Source: Clostridium facile (GTDB lineage Bacteria > Bacillota > Clostridia > Oscillospirales > Ruminococcaceae). From it: a stretch of 64,000 bases of DNA. The position numbers were made by a program, and so were the translations under genes. Below the pieces are notes generated by a model, which worked only from the letters and a program-made list of their open reading frames with translations, did not search any database and had not been told where the DNA came from. The DNA lies in assembly GCF_014297275.1 (NCBI RefSeq), contig NZ_JACOQK010000001.1, forward strand, positions 124,001-188,000. The letters run 5' to 3'. Below are positions 26,331-35,414 of this stretch, one piece after another (the first letter of the stretch is position 1; each line of letters begins with the position of its first letter).

Positions 26331-28412
26331 TTATACTCGATACAATAAATCGGTATAGGTTGGCATTGGCCAGTATTCAGAAGAAGTAATCGTTTCCATT
26401 GCATCAACACAATTCCGCAAGCTCTCCATTTGTGGAATGACCTTATCACGATAGTTTACTGCTGTCTGCCATAAATCGTTTGTATGAGCAGCGTTTACTT
26501 CTTGTTCCAGGATTTCCATAATATCATGGACACAGTCAATCATAGAGGATAATTGGTTAACCAGTTTTAACATTGCTTTATTCTCTACGCCACTGCTGGT
26601 CACTTCATTATAAGAAGCGGAAATATCACCGACATATTTTATAGCGGCAGGAAGAATCTGACGTTTTGTCATCTCTAACATGGTATTTGCTTCGATGCTG
26701 ATTGTTTTGATATAGTTTTCCAGCATGATTTCATAACGGGATTCACATTCCTTTGGAGTAAAAATACCATAACGTTGGAACAGTTCGATACTTTTATCCA
26801 TGATAAACGCCTTTGCTGCATCTACAGAATTTGAAATGTTTGGTAAGCCACGGCGTTCTGCTTCTTCCACCCATTTCTCAGAATAACCGTTCCCGTTAAA
26901 GATTACTTTGCCATGGTGGTACATAGTTTCATGCACAATCAGGCGGACATCACGGTCAAAATCATCGGTGCTTTCCAAAATATCGGCAAAGGTTTCCAAG
27001 GATTCTGCCATAATGGTATTCAATACCCAGTTAGAAGAAGCAATAGAGGCAGAGGAACCAACCATACGGAATTCAAATTTGTTTCCAGTAAACGCAAATG
27101 GGGAAGTTCTGTTCCGGTCACTATCATCTTTTGGCAAGTTTGGCAGGATGGTTACTTTTGTGTTGAGTACTCCATTAGAAGATTTTTCTTCTGCTACACC
27201 ATCCGCAATATGCTGTAATGTTGCGGTTAAATGTTCTCCTAAAAATATGGATATAATTGCTGGTGGAGCTTCGTTTGCCCCCAAACGGTGGTCGTTTCCA
27301 GGAGAGGCAGCGGTTAAACGGAGCAATTCTGGATATTTATCAATCGAACGGATAACAGCACACAGAAAAATCAAAAACTGCATGTTTTCATATGGGGTTT
27401 TTCCTGGATCCAACAAGTTGATGCCATCATCGGTGGATAAAGACCAGTTGTTGTGTTTACCAGAGCCATTGATGTGTTCAAACGGTTTTTCATGCAGCAA
27501 GCATGCTAGACCGTTCTGTTTTGCGACAGAACGCATTAATTCCATGGTTAACTGGTTATGGTCGGTTGCCACATTGGCAGAATCAAATACAGGCGCCATT
27601 TCATGTTGTGCCGGCGCTACTTCATTGTGTTTTGTTTTGGAGTTAATCCCATATTGCCAAAGCTGGTCATCCAACTGGCGCATATAATCCGCAATCCGTA
27701 AACGGATACGGCCACAGTAGTGGTCATCCATCTCTTGGCCTTTTGGCGGTTTTGCACCAAACAAGGTGCGTCCACAGATTTTTAAATCCAAACGATCTTC
27801 ATAATTTTTTCGGTCAACTAAAAAATATTCCTGTTCTGCCCCTACGGTTGGGATAACACGGGTAGAAGTATGGTTGCCAAAAAGTTTTAAAACACGCAAT
27901 GCTTGGGTATTTACTACTTCCATGGAACGAAGCAATGGGGTTTTGGTATCCAATGCCTCTCCAGTATAAGAACAGAACGCGGTTGGAATATATAAAGTAC
28001 CTTCTTTGATAAAAGCAGGGGAACTGCAATCCCAAATGGTATATCCTCTTGCTTCAAAGGTATTCCTTAACCCTCCGTTTGGAAAGGAGGAAGCGTCAGG
28101 TTCTCCTTTAATCAGTTCTTTTCCGGAAAACTCTAAAATAATTGAACCATCTCCTTGAGGAGATAAAAAGCTATCATGCTTACCGGCAGTAATCCCAGTC
28201 ATTGGCTGGAACCAATGGGTAAAATGGGTTGCCCCATTTTCCACTGCCCAATCTTTCATGGCAGACGCCACAATACTTGCGATTTCTGGATCAAGGGAAC
28301 GTCCGTGATCCATGGACGCTTTTAAGCTTTTATAGGTTTCTTTTGGCAGGCGTTCTTTCATCACACGTTGGTCGAACACCTTACATCCAAACTTTTGTGC
28401 GAAACTTTTCAT
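26331..28412 (-). CDS. glnN: Type III glutamine synthetase
   Basis: 693 residues, the size of GSIII (about 700-730) and far above GSI (about 450). It makes glutamine from glutamate, ammonia and ATP. Family motifs: EYFLVD glutamate ligand region, HNEVAPAQHEMAPVF (about 255), NGSGKHNNWSLSTDDG (about 320), NDHRLGANEAPPAI and RNRTSPFAFTGNKFEFRMVGSS (in part). The ATG at 28412 has GGAGG 8 bases before it; an upstream ATG five codons earlier overlaps that site. It is 21 bases after asnA and probably co-transcribed with it, giving a nitrogen-assimilation operon. Confidence 0.97.
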   Translation of the reverse strand: MKSFAQKFGCKVFDQRVMKERLPKETYKSLKASMDHGRSLDPEIASIVASAMKDWAVENGATHFTHWFQPMTGITAGKHDSFLSPQGDGSIILEFSGKELIKGEPDASSFPNGGLRNTFEARGYTIWDCSSPAFIKEGTLYIPTAFCSYTGEALDTKTPLLRSMEVVNTQALRVLKLFGNHTSTRVIPTVGAEQEYFLVDRKNYEDRLDLKICGRTLFGAKPPKGQEMDDHYCGRIRLRIADYMRQLDDQLWQYGINSKTKHNEVAPAQHEMAPVFDSANVATDHNQLTMELMRSVAKQNGLACLLHEKPFEHINGSGKHNNWSLSTDDGINLLDPGKTPYENMQFLIFLCAVIRSIDKYPELLRLTAASPGNDHRLGANEAPPAIISIFLGEHLTATLQHIADGVAEEKSSNGVLNTKVTILPNLPKDDSDRNRTSPFAFTGNKFEFRMVGSSASIASSNWVLNTIMAESLETFADILESTDDFDRDVRLIVHETMYHHGKVIFNGNGYSEKWVEEAERRGLPNISNSVDAAKAFIMDKSIELFQRYGIFTPKECESRYEIMLENYIKTISIEANTMLEMTKRQILPAAIKYVGDISASYNEVTSSGVENKAMLKLVNQLSSMIDCVHDIMEILEQEVNAAHTNDLWQTAVNYRDKVIPQMESLRNCVDAMETITSSEYWPMPTYTDLLYRV

Positions 28413-28433
28413 AGTGTAATCCTCCATTTTCCA

Positions 28434-29444
28434 TTACAGCAGGTGAATTCCATGGCTGTCACAAACTGAAATCATACTTTCTGGCCAAACAGAAGCCTGT
28501 ACTTCACCAATATGGGCTTTTTCCAATAATACCATACATAAGCGGGATTGTCCGATACCGCCACCCATGGTAAGAGGAAGTTCGCCGTTTAGTAACATTT
28601 GATGGAATGTAAAGTTCTTACGTTCCTCGCATCCAGCAGCTTTGAGCTGGTTTTCCAGTGCATGCTGGTCAACACGGATTCCCATAGAGGATAATTCCAT
28701 GGCACGTTCCAATACTGGATACCAAATGAGCAAATCTCCGTTTAAATTCCAGTCATCATAGTCAGGGGCACGGCCGTCATGAGGTTTTCCATCTTTTAAA
28801 GGACCGCCAATCTGCATTAAAAATACTGTTTTGTGTTCTTTACAGATCTGATTTTCCCGTTCTTTTCTAGAAAGGTTAGGATAAAGGGCTTCCAGTTCTG
28901 AAGTGGTAATAAAAAAGATTTCTTCCTCAATATAGGAACTGATTTGAGAAAATTGCTGATGTAATTTATTTTGGGTTTCTTTCAAAGCGTGGACAATATC
29001 TCGTACGGTTTGTTTTAAAGTTTCAATATTTCGAGTTTCAGGAGTAATAATTTTCTCCCAGTCCCACTGATCCACGTATACAGAGTGGCAGTTGTCTAGT
29101 TCTTCATCCCGGCGGATAGCATTCATATCTGTGTATAAACCAGAACCAGGGGCAAAACCATAACGTTTTAAAGCAAGGCGTTTCCATTTTGCCAAGGAAT
29201 GTACAATTTGTACATTTGCCCCGAGTTCTTTAATATCAAATTCGACCGGACGTTCCACACCATTCAGGTCATCATTTAAACCGGTATGTGGCTGTACAAA
29301 TAAAGGTGCAGATACTCTTGTTAAATTCAACCGATTGGCAAGTGTTTGTTGAAAAGTATCTTTTACCAGTTTAATCGCTTTTTCTGTTTCGATAATGTTT
29401 AGCTTAGACCAATAGCCTTCCGGCAAAACCAGTGTGTGTTCCAT
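28434..29444 (-). CDS. asnA: Aspartate--ammonia ligase
   Basis: 336-residue asparagine synthetase of the class II aminoacyl-tRNA-synthetase fold (normal length 330). It makes asparagine from aspartate, ammonia and ATP. Motifs: SAPLFVQPHTGLNDDLNG (about 45-62), GSGLYTDMNAIRRDEELDN (about 107-125), VDQWDWEKII, and GGGIGQSRLCMVLL at the C-terminus. GGAGG precedes the ATG at 29444 by 5 bases. The next gene is glnN. A glutamine-dependent asparagine synthetase is also encoded at 59-61 kb. Confidence 0.97.
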   Translation of the reverse strand: MEHTLVLPEGYWSKLNIIETEKAIKLVKDTFQQTLANRLNLTRVSAPLFVQPHTGLNDDLNGVERPVEFDIKELGANVQIVHSLAKWKRLALKRYGFAPGSGLYTDMNAIRRDEELDNCHSVYVDQWDWEKIITPETRNIETLKQTVRDIVHALKETQNKLHQQFSQISSYIEEEIFFITTSELEALYPNLSRKERENQICKEHKTVFLMQIGGPLKDGKPHDGRAPDYDDWNLNGDLLIWYPVLERAMELSSMGIRVDQHALENQLKAAGCEERKNFTFHQMLLNGELPLTMGGGIGQSRLCMVLLEKAHIGEVQASVWPESMISVCDSHGIHLL

Positions 29445-29800
29445 ATTTTCCTCCATCCATCCGCCATATTTTAGTTGCCAAAGCGGAAATTAAAAAATAA
29501 TCTAAACAGTGCATCTGTTTTCATTTTATTTTATGCAATAAAAACCATAACAAATTTTATGTATGTTTTATTTTAACATTATATCCATCTTTTTGCAAGA
29601 AGTAAGAAGCAATCCCTTCATTTATTGTAGGAAATTTTTTATTTTATTCTTATAGAGAGCAACAGCTTTATTTTCTATTTTATCATTGTACATAGACGAA
29701 TACTAGAAAAATAGATCTAATTTTGTGGTGGAAATCATTTCAAAAGAAAAAAATTCATGTTATAATTTGAATAAAATGTTATAAGTAAGAAGGGAATGTT
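29445..29800. other. AT-rich divergent intergenic region (asnA / DUF3089)
   Basis: About 356 bases with no ORF. A minus-strand TATAAT (within 29575-29590) could serve asnA-glnN but has no good -35; no known ammonium or glutamine riboswitch fold could be recognised. Confidence 0.5.
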
Positions 29801-30781
29801 ATGAAAAAATATTTATCTATCTGTTTTTGTTTGGTTTTTATACTTGTTTTTACAAGCGGATGCTCAAACGAAGAGATAAAGACGGAAATTTGTTATGCGA
29901 AACAAGAGAATTGGGCTTATTGTGAAACACAAACAGATAGTAGGAAAGCAGATGTATTTTTTATCTGTCCGACAGTATTCGATGGAAATGAAACGAATAT
30001 GTCTTTGGAAGATGAGGATGCAAAAGAATCGTTTTTAGGAGCGATTAATATGGAAAAAGGGATCTATGATGGTTCTTGTCGTGTTTTTGCGCCTTATTAT
30101 CGACAAGCAGGACTTAATGTATATGAACTTCCCGACGAGGAAAGGGAGCCTTATCTTCAATCCGCTTACAAGGATGTGAAACAGGCTTTTGAATATTATT
30201 ATAAACACTATAATAAAGGAAGGCCAATTGTGCTTGCTGGGTTCTCACAAGGAGCAGATATGAGTTTGAGGCTTTTGAAAGATCAATTTGATAATAAAGA
30301 ACTATCAGAAAAATTGGTGGCTTGTTATGCGATCGGGTGGAATGTGACACAAGAAGAATTGGAGGAATATCCTCATATGAAATTCGCTACCAGTGAAACG
30401 GATACAGGGGTAATTATTTCTTTTAACAGTGAGGCGGAAAATATAGCCGATTCCCTTATTGTTCCTGAAAATATGAAAACTCTTGCGATCAACCCTCTAA
30501 ATTGGAAAACAGATAGTACATTTGCGGACCAAAGTTTAAACCAAGGAGCTTGTTTTACCAACTATAGTGGAGAGATTGAAACAGAAATTCCGCATCTTAC
30601 AGGCGCTTATATTGATGATGTACGTGGTACCTTAAAGGTAATAGATGTAACGCCGGAGGAATATCCGCCAGTTTTAGAACTATTTGAAGATGGGATTTAC
30701 CATTTATATGACTATCAATTTTTTTATCGGAACCTTCAGGAAAATGTCGGAAAACGGGTTGCTACATACGGATCTGATTGA
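29801..30781 (+). CDS. DUF3089 alpha/beta-hydrolase-like lipoprotein
   Basis: 326 residues. A lipoprotein signal peptide ends with the lipobox TSGC (C at 21), so the protein is anchored to the outer membrane face. The DUF3089 domain contains DVFFICPTVF (about 50-59), RVFAPYYRQAG (about 93-103) and a nucleophile elbow GFSQGAD with S149. The fold is alpha/beta-hydrolase-like; the substrate is unknown. Ribosome-binding site AGAAGGG. It is single and divergent from asnA. Confidence 0.87.
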   Translation: MKKYLSICFCLVFILVFTSGCSNEEIKTEICYAKQENWAYCETQTDSRKADVFFICPTVFDGNETNMSLEDEDAKESFLGAINMEKGIYDGSCRVFAPYYRQAGLNVYELPDEEREPYLQSAYKDVKQAFEYYYKHYNKGRPIVLAGFSQGADMSLRLLKDQFDNKELSEKLVACYAIGWNVTQEELEEYPHMKFATSETDTGVIISFNSEAENIADSLIVPENMKTLAINPLNWKTDSTFADQSLNQGACFTNYSGEIETEIPHLTGAYIDDVRGTLKVIDVTPEEYPPVLELFEDGIYHLYDYQFFYRNLQENVGKRVATYGSD

Positions 30782-30834
30782 AAATTTTCTATTATTGATA
30801 TATAGATATATATTCGTATCCTAGAGGAGTATTT

Positions 30835-30960
30835 ATGGATCTGTTTCTGCTGAAAAGACTTAATATCATTTACTATATGAAAATAGAACAAAGATGCACG
30901 AGAAAATCTACTCAAAGAATTAAAAACATTATAGCATACAGAATAATCAATATGTTTTGA
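30835..30960 (+). CDS. Small ORF with strong ribosome-binding site, 41 residues
   Basis: MDLFLLKRLNIIYYMKIEQR followed by a basic tail. AGAGGAG ends 6 bases before the ATG, the main support for translation. Not recognised. It may be the first part of a frameshifted gene: the +2 frame continues past its stop to 31076 with protein-like sequence. Confidence 0.4.
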   Translation: MDLFLLKRLNIIYYMKIEQRCTRKSTQRIKNIIAYRIINMF

Positions 30961-31076
30961 TTATTCTATCAAGGAAAAACGGTACTATATCTTTCCAGGA
31001 ATTGTGTGAATATCATTTTGATATGTATGGGGAACAGGATTCGTTGTTGCGAAAGAATTATAATTTTTTGAATTGA
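30924..31076 (+). pseudogene. Possible frameshifted continuation of the small ORF
   Basis: A reading frame without its own start overlaps the end of the 41-residue ORF and ends at TGA 31074. It encodes KNGTISFQELCEYHFDMYGE and then NYNFLN, which looks protein-like in composition. One frame change near 30930-30955 would join the two into an approximately 80-residue protein. No homologue recognised. Confidence 0.3.
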
Positions 31077-31209
31077 TTAAGATTATTTTATTGTAAAGCT
31101 GGGCTTGATTAAACAAGGATTTTACAGCAAAAAGATTTGATTTTTTATGATAACAGAAGTATAATAATTTAGTTAAAGGTTAATTTATAAGGGTCTGGAG
31201 GATTTTGGT
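30961..31209. other. Gap upstream of murD
   Basis: Holds the weak hairpin 30941-30966 (GAATAATCAA/TTGATTATTC, no T-run), the possible frameshifted ORF end and the murD promoter. Nothing else recognisable. Confidence 0.5.
31137..31165 (+). promoter_or_regulatory. Sigma-A promoter of murD operon
   Basis: TTGATT (31137-31142), 17-bp spacer, TATAAT (31160-31165), 44 bases before the start codon. Confidence 0.7.
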
Positions 31210-32604
31210 ATGTCAACAAAAGCGGAGTTATTTTTTCAAGAAATGAACAGCAAGAAGATTGCGTTTATCGGGATGGGTGTTACCAACCTGAATATTATTA
31301 AACTGTTTTTATCCAAACAGCTGGATGTTACTGTCTGTGATCGGCAAACAAAAGAAAAATTGGGAAAAAACTATGATGAATTGCTGGCGTTGGGCGCCAA
31401 ATTTGTGTTGGGGGAAGATTATCTAGAAACCCTTTGTGATTATGATGTTATTTTCCGTTCCCCAGGAATTTATTTTTACCATCCAGCCTTGCAGAAAGCA
31501 AGGGAGCATGGCTGTGTTGTGACCACTGAGATGGAAGTATTCTTTGATTTGTGCCCCTGTAAAATTTATGCGGTTACAGGTTCTGACGGAAAAACCACCA
31601 CCACTACTTTGATTGGGAAAATGTTGGAACAACAGGGATTTAAAGTCCATGTAGGCGGAAATATCGGCAAGGCACTGCTTCCAGAAATTGAAACCATCCA
31701 GCCAGAAGATATTGCTGTAGTGGAACTATCCAGTTTCCAGATTATTTCTATGCGACAGTCCCCAGATGTGGCAGTGATTACCAATATTTCTCCAAACCAT
31801 TTGGATGTCCATAAAAACATGGAAGAATACATTCAAGCAAAATGTAATTTATTATGGCATCAAAACGCATTTTCTAAGGCTGTATTAAACCATGATAACG
31901 AAATTACCGATGGACTGGACCGTTATGTAAGAGGAAAACTGTGTAAATTTAGCAGGAAGGAATGCCCAACCACTGGAACCTGGTTGGACGAACAGGGCTA
32001 TTTATATTTAGTCAACAATGGTGTCAAAACAAAATTATTCCATAAAGATGAGATTAAAATTCCAGGTATCCACAATGTAGAAAATTATCTTGCGGCAATC
32101 GCCGCTGTGTGCGATGTGGTAACCCCTGAAACCATGCACCAGGTTGCCACTACTTTTGGCGGGGTAGAACACCGTATTGAGTTAGTACGGGAACTGGATG
32201 GTGTAAAATGGTATAATGATTCTATCGCTACTAGTCCAACTAGGACAATTGCTGGTTTAAATTCTTTCCAGCAAAAAATTATTGTCATTGCAGGTGGTTA
32301 TGACAAACATTTGGCATATGAACCACTGGCTCCAAAATTAGTGGAAAAAGTAAAAGCTTTGGTGCTGATGGGAGCAACTGCTCCAAAAATTGAAGCTGCT
32401 TTGCTGGCTTGTCCTGGTTATGATTCAGAACAGCTTCCGATTTACCATGCAGAGAATATGGAACAGGCAGTTCAGAAGGCAAAAGAGATTGCCCAACCTG
32501 GGGATATTGTTTCCCTTTCTCCTGCATCCGCCAGCTTTGATTTATATAAAAACTTTGAGGTGAGAGGAAACCACTTTAAACAGTTGGTAAATGAACTGCA
32601 ATAA
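31210..32604 (+). CDS. murD: UDP-N-acetylmuramoyl-L-alanine--D-glutamate ligase
   Basis: 464 residues. Cytoplasmic peptidoglycan-precursor ligase that adds D-Glu to UDP-MurNAc-L-Ala. An N-terminal Rossmann domain (KKIAFIGMGVTN, about 14-25), the ATP loop GSDGKTTTT (124-132), central N-P-S and H-L-D motifs (NISPNHLDVHKNMEEY), and the C-terminal VEHRIELVR and SPASASFDLYKNFEVRG motifs identify MurD. GGAGG precedes the ATG. The gene lies apart from a mur cluster, followed at 15 bases by M42 peptidases. Confidence 0.96.
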   Translation: MSTKAELFFQEMNSKKIAFIGMGVTNLNIIKLFLSKQLDVTVCDRQTKEKLGKNYDELLALGAKFVLGEDYLETLCDYDVIFRSPGIYFYHPALQKAREHGCVVTTEMEVFFDLCPCKIYAVTGSDGKTTTTTLIGKMLEQQGFKVHVGGNIGKALLPEIETIQPEDIAVVELSSFQIISMRQSPDVAVITNISPNHLDVHKNMEEYIQAKCNLLWHQNAFSKAVLNHDNEITDGLDRYVRGKLCKFSRKECPTTGTWLDEQGYLYLVNNGVKTKLFHKDEIKIPGIHNVENYLAAIAAVCDVVTPETMHQVATTFGGVEHRIELVRELDGVKWYNDSIATSPTRTIAGLNSFQQKIIVIAGGYDKHLAYEPLAPKLVEKVKALVLMGATAPKIEAALLACPGYDSEQLPIYHAENMEQAVQKAKEIAQPGDIVSLSPASASFDLYKNFEVRGNHFKQLVNELQ

Positions 32605-32619
32605 GCAGGAGGAATTGGA

Positions 32620-33645
32620 ATGGAAAGAACAGAATTATTATTTCAGTTGGGGAGCCAGGTTGGCGTATCCGGCTTAGAAACCTCTGCAATACAATTCGCA
32701 AAAGAATTAATCAAGCCTTACGCCAAAAAAGTTGTGGTTGATCGAGGTGGCAGCTTACTGGCAACAATTGTAGAGCCAAAAGAAGGAAAGCCACACATTT
32801 TGTTGGATGCACATATTGACGAAATCGGGTTGATTGTAACTGGAGTTACATCCGGTGGATTTTTACGTGTAGCAGCCTGTGGAGGAGTAGACCGAAAACT
32901 ACTATTGGCGCAAGAAGTAATTGTACATGGAAATCGAGATGTATACGCAGTAGTTGCTTCGAAACCACCTCACTTAGAAACAGCAGATGACCAAAAAAAA
33001 TCCCCTGAAATTGACCAGATTTTATTGGACACTGGATTGACAGAGCAACAGGCAAAAGAATGGATTCCATTGGGAAGCCGGGTGTCTTTCTGTGCCCGAC
33101 CACAACAGCTGTTAAACGGAAGGGTTTCCTGCAAATCTATGGATGACCGTTCTGGTGTCGCTTCTATCTTCATGGCGTTAGAGCAGTTAAAGGAAAAGGA
33201 ACTTTCCTGTGGTTTGTCCGTGCTGTTCAGTTCCCAGGAAGAAACTGGGGAACGGGGAGCAAAAACAGGCGCTTTTGGTTTAGGTGTGACCCATTGTATT
33301 GCAGTGGATGTCAGCTTTGCATATACCAGTGATGCTCCGGAACATAAATGTGGTAAACTGAGCCAAGGGGTGATGATTGGTATTTCCCCTACTTTGGATG
33401 TTGGAATTAGCCAGGAACTAGAAGAACTGGCAAAACAATATCAAATCCCTTATCAATTGGAAGTGATGGGGGGAGCCACTTCTACCAATGCGGATTCCTT
33501 GGCCTTAACTGGAGCGGGAATCCGATGCGGGCTTTGCTCGATTCCGCTCCGTTATATGCACACGCCGATTGAAGTAATCGACCCACAGGATGTGCAAAGT
33601 GTAGCAGACCTGTTGGCTGCCTATGTTTTGAAGATGGGGGGCTGA
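32620..33645 (+). CDS. M42-family metallopeptidase (first of tandem pair)
   Basis: 341-residue aminopeptidase of the glutamyl/deblocking type, usually a large hollow dodecamer (TET). Metal ligand motifs are present: H65 and D67 in DAHIDEIG, MDDRSG (about 173-178), QEETGERG with the catalytic base E, VDVSF and RYMHTPIE near the C-terminus. Ribosome-binding site AGGAGG. It starts 15 bases after murD and is followed after 5 bases by a second, diverged member, so the two may assemble together. Confidence 0.92.
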   Translation: MERTELLFQLGSQVGVSGLETSAIQFAKELIKPYAKKVVVDRGGSLLATIVEPKEGKPHILLDAHIDEIGLIVTGVTSGGFLRVAACGGVDRKLLLAQEVIVHGNRDVYAVVASKPPHLETADDQKKSPEIDQILLDTGLTEQQAKEWIPLGSRVSFCARPQQLLNGRVSCKSMDDRSGVASIFMALEQLKEKELSCGLSVLFSSQEETGERGAKTGAFGLGVTHCIAVDVSFAYTSDAPEHKCGKLSQGVMIGISPTLDVGISQELEELAKQYQIPYQLEVMGGATSTNADSLALTGAGIRCGLCSIPLRYMHTPIEVIDPQDVQSVADLLAAYVLKMGG

Positions 33646-33650
33646 TTGTG

Positions 33651-34670
33651 ATGAAAGAACAATTGAGAAAATTATGCCAGATCAATGGGATTTCTGGAAG
33701 GGAACACAAGGTAAGGGAAGAAATCTTATCTCAGATTTCCTCCTATTGTGATGACCTGCATGTGGACCCATTGGGCAATATTATCGCGTTTAAAAAAGGA
33801 AAAAAGACACCAAAACAAAAGCTTTTAATCTCCGCTCATATGGATGAGGTTGGACTGATTGTGACCGGAATTACCTCGGACGGTATGCTGCGGTTTGCCA
33901 TGGTAGGAGGCATTGACGCCAGAGTGTTGGTAGGGCGTTCTGTGCTGGTTGGGAATTCTATCCCTGGTGTTATCGGGACCAAAGCAGTGCATATGCAGTC
34001 CGCTGAGGAAAAGGCAAAAGCAACCCCAGTAGACCAATTATATATCGATATTGGCGCCAAAGACAAAGAGGATGCGTTACAGTATGTTTCTTTGGGAGAA
34101 AGTGTTTGTTTCCAAAGTGAACCTGTAGAATTTGGAAACAATTGCTTGAAAGCAAAAGCCATTGATGACCGTTTTGGCTGCGCGTTAATGATACAGCTAT
34201 TGCAATCAGAACTTCCCTGTGATTTATATTGCAGTTTTGTGGTACAGGAAGAAGTGGGTCTGCGAGGCGCAAAAGTAGCTGCCCATGACATTTGTCCGGA
34301 TATTGCGATTGTGCTGGAAGCGACAACTGCTGGCGATTTGGCCGGAGTAGAAGAATTAAAGCAGGTATGTAGCTTGGGAAAAGGTCCTGTCATTCCATTT
34401 ATGGACCGTGCCACCATTTATGATTATGACTTGTATCAATTTGCGATGGAAACAGCAAAGCAACATCATATTCCATGCCAGACCAAAACAGCAGTAGCTG
34501 GTGGAAATGATGCAGGGGCGTTTTCGGTTTCCTGCGGAGGGATCAAAACTGTATCAGTTTCTGTCCCTTGCCGTTACCTACATTCCCCTTGTTGTGTCAT
34601 CAACTGGGAGGATGCGGAAAATAGCCTTGCTTTGGTTCAGGCAATGCTGGAAAGATTCGCAAACGAATGA
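33651..34670 (+). CDS. M42-family metallopeptidase (second of tandem pair)
   Basis: 339-residue paralogue of the preceding gene. Ligands H63 and D65 in SAHMDEVG, AIDDRFG, VVQEEVGLRGAK, and RYLHSPCCVI are kept; at the position of the fourth ligand it has VLEATTAGD, with Glu instead of the Asp of the first copy. Both versions are known in M42. The ATG at 33651 (preceded by GGGGGG) is preferred to the GTG one codon earlier. The stop overlaps the next gene's ATG by 4 bases. Confidence 0.92.
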   Translation: MKEQLRKLCQINGISGREHKVREEILSQISSYCDDLHVDPLGNIIAFKKGKKTPKQKLLISAHMDEVGLIVTGITSDGMLRFAMVGGIDARVLVGRSVLVGNSIPGVIGTKAVHMQSAEEKAKATPVDQLYIDIGAKDKEDALQYVSLGESVCFQSEPVEFGNNCLKAKAIDDRFGCALMIQLLQSELPCDLYCSFVVQEEVGLRGAKVAAHDICPDIAIVLEATTAGDLAGVEELKQVCSLGKGPVIPFMDRATIYDYDLYQFAMETAKQHHIPCQTKTAVAGGNDAGAFSVSCGGIKTVSVSVPCRYLHSPCCVINWEDAENSLALVQAMLERFANE

Positions 34671-35395
34671 TTGTACAGATTCATCAAGAAAATAAAGGAC
34701 TGTTGGAGGCGTTTTTCCAGCAGGTAGACCATCCGCAGCTATTAAAAATACAGGCGCATTATCAGGCATATGGTTTACAATACCCCTTTTGCAGTTTTTT
34801 TGTGGCCGAACAAGATGCTGTAATGGCGTTAATCCATGGAGTCTTGCTAGTTTATGCAAAAGAATTTCAGCCAGAATACAATGAGTTTTTCCAGTGGTGT
34901 GGAGCGGGTTCCATTAGCATGAATCCAGTGGAAGGGGTTCGCCTTCCTTTGGCGGAACGCAAAACAGGCAGCCTGATGGTTTGCAGTAATCCTGTTTCCA
35001 CCTCTGGAATTTCCTTGTCTAACGGAACGATTGAGCAGGCATTCCAAATCTTGCAACAGACGTTTCCAGAAGAATATTCCCAACAATCCCATGACAGTTG
35101 GTATTGTGAGATGTCCCATTATATTCGCCATGGGGTGAGTAAATTGTTTGTAACTCCGGGACAAGCGACAGTAACGTTGTTTTGTGAAAATTCCAAGCTG
35201 GCGGTTCTCAACCAGATTGCTGTTTGCCCCAGTTTACATGGAAATGGGATAGGCAGCCAGTTTGTGGGGAGTTTGGTAAACCATTTATTACACGAAAAAA
35301 AATCAGTTTGGGTATACAGCCGCAATCAGCGGACAGACCGTTTTTATCAACGGCTCGGTTTCGTAACCGTAGAGCAATGGTGTGAATACAGATAA
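34667..35395 (+). CDS. GNAT-family N-acetyltransferase
   Basis: 242 residues, with the conserved acetyl-CoA-binding part in the C-terminal third: LNQIAVCPSLHGNGIGSQFV (about 182-201, motif A with R/Q-x-x-G-x-G/A variant NGIG) and FYQRLGF (about 225-231). The N-terminal half is family-specific and not recognised. The ATG overlaps the M42 stop as ATGA, showing translational coupling in a murD-M42-M42-GNAT operon. The acceptor substrate is unknown. Confidence 0.85.
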   Translation: MIVQIHQENKGLLEAFFQQVDHPQLLKIQAHYQAYGLQYPFCSFFVAEQDAVMALIHGVLLVYAKEFQPEYNEFFQWCGAGSISMNPVEGVRLPLAERKTGSLMVCSNPVSTSGISLSNGTIEQAFQILQQTFPEEYSQQSHDSWYCEMSHYIRHGVSKLFVTPGQATVTLFCENSKLAVLNQIAVCPSLHGNGIGSQFVGSLVNHLLHEKKSVWVYSRNQRTDRFYQRLGFVTVEQWCEYR

Positions 35396-35414
35396 CTACA
35401 TAAAGGAGATATTT

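Noticed and set aside
26908..27687. 259-residue plus-strand frame
   Set aside because: Antisense to glnN; follows its codon pattern and has no ribosome-binding site.
33836..34417. 193-residue minus-strand frame
   Set aside because: Antisense to the second M42 peptidase; no support.
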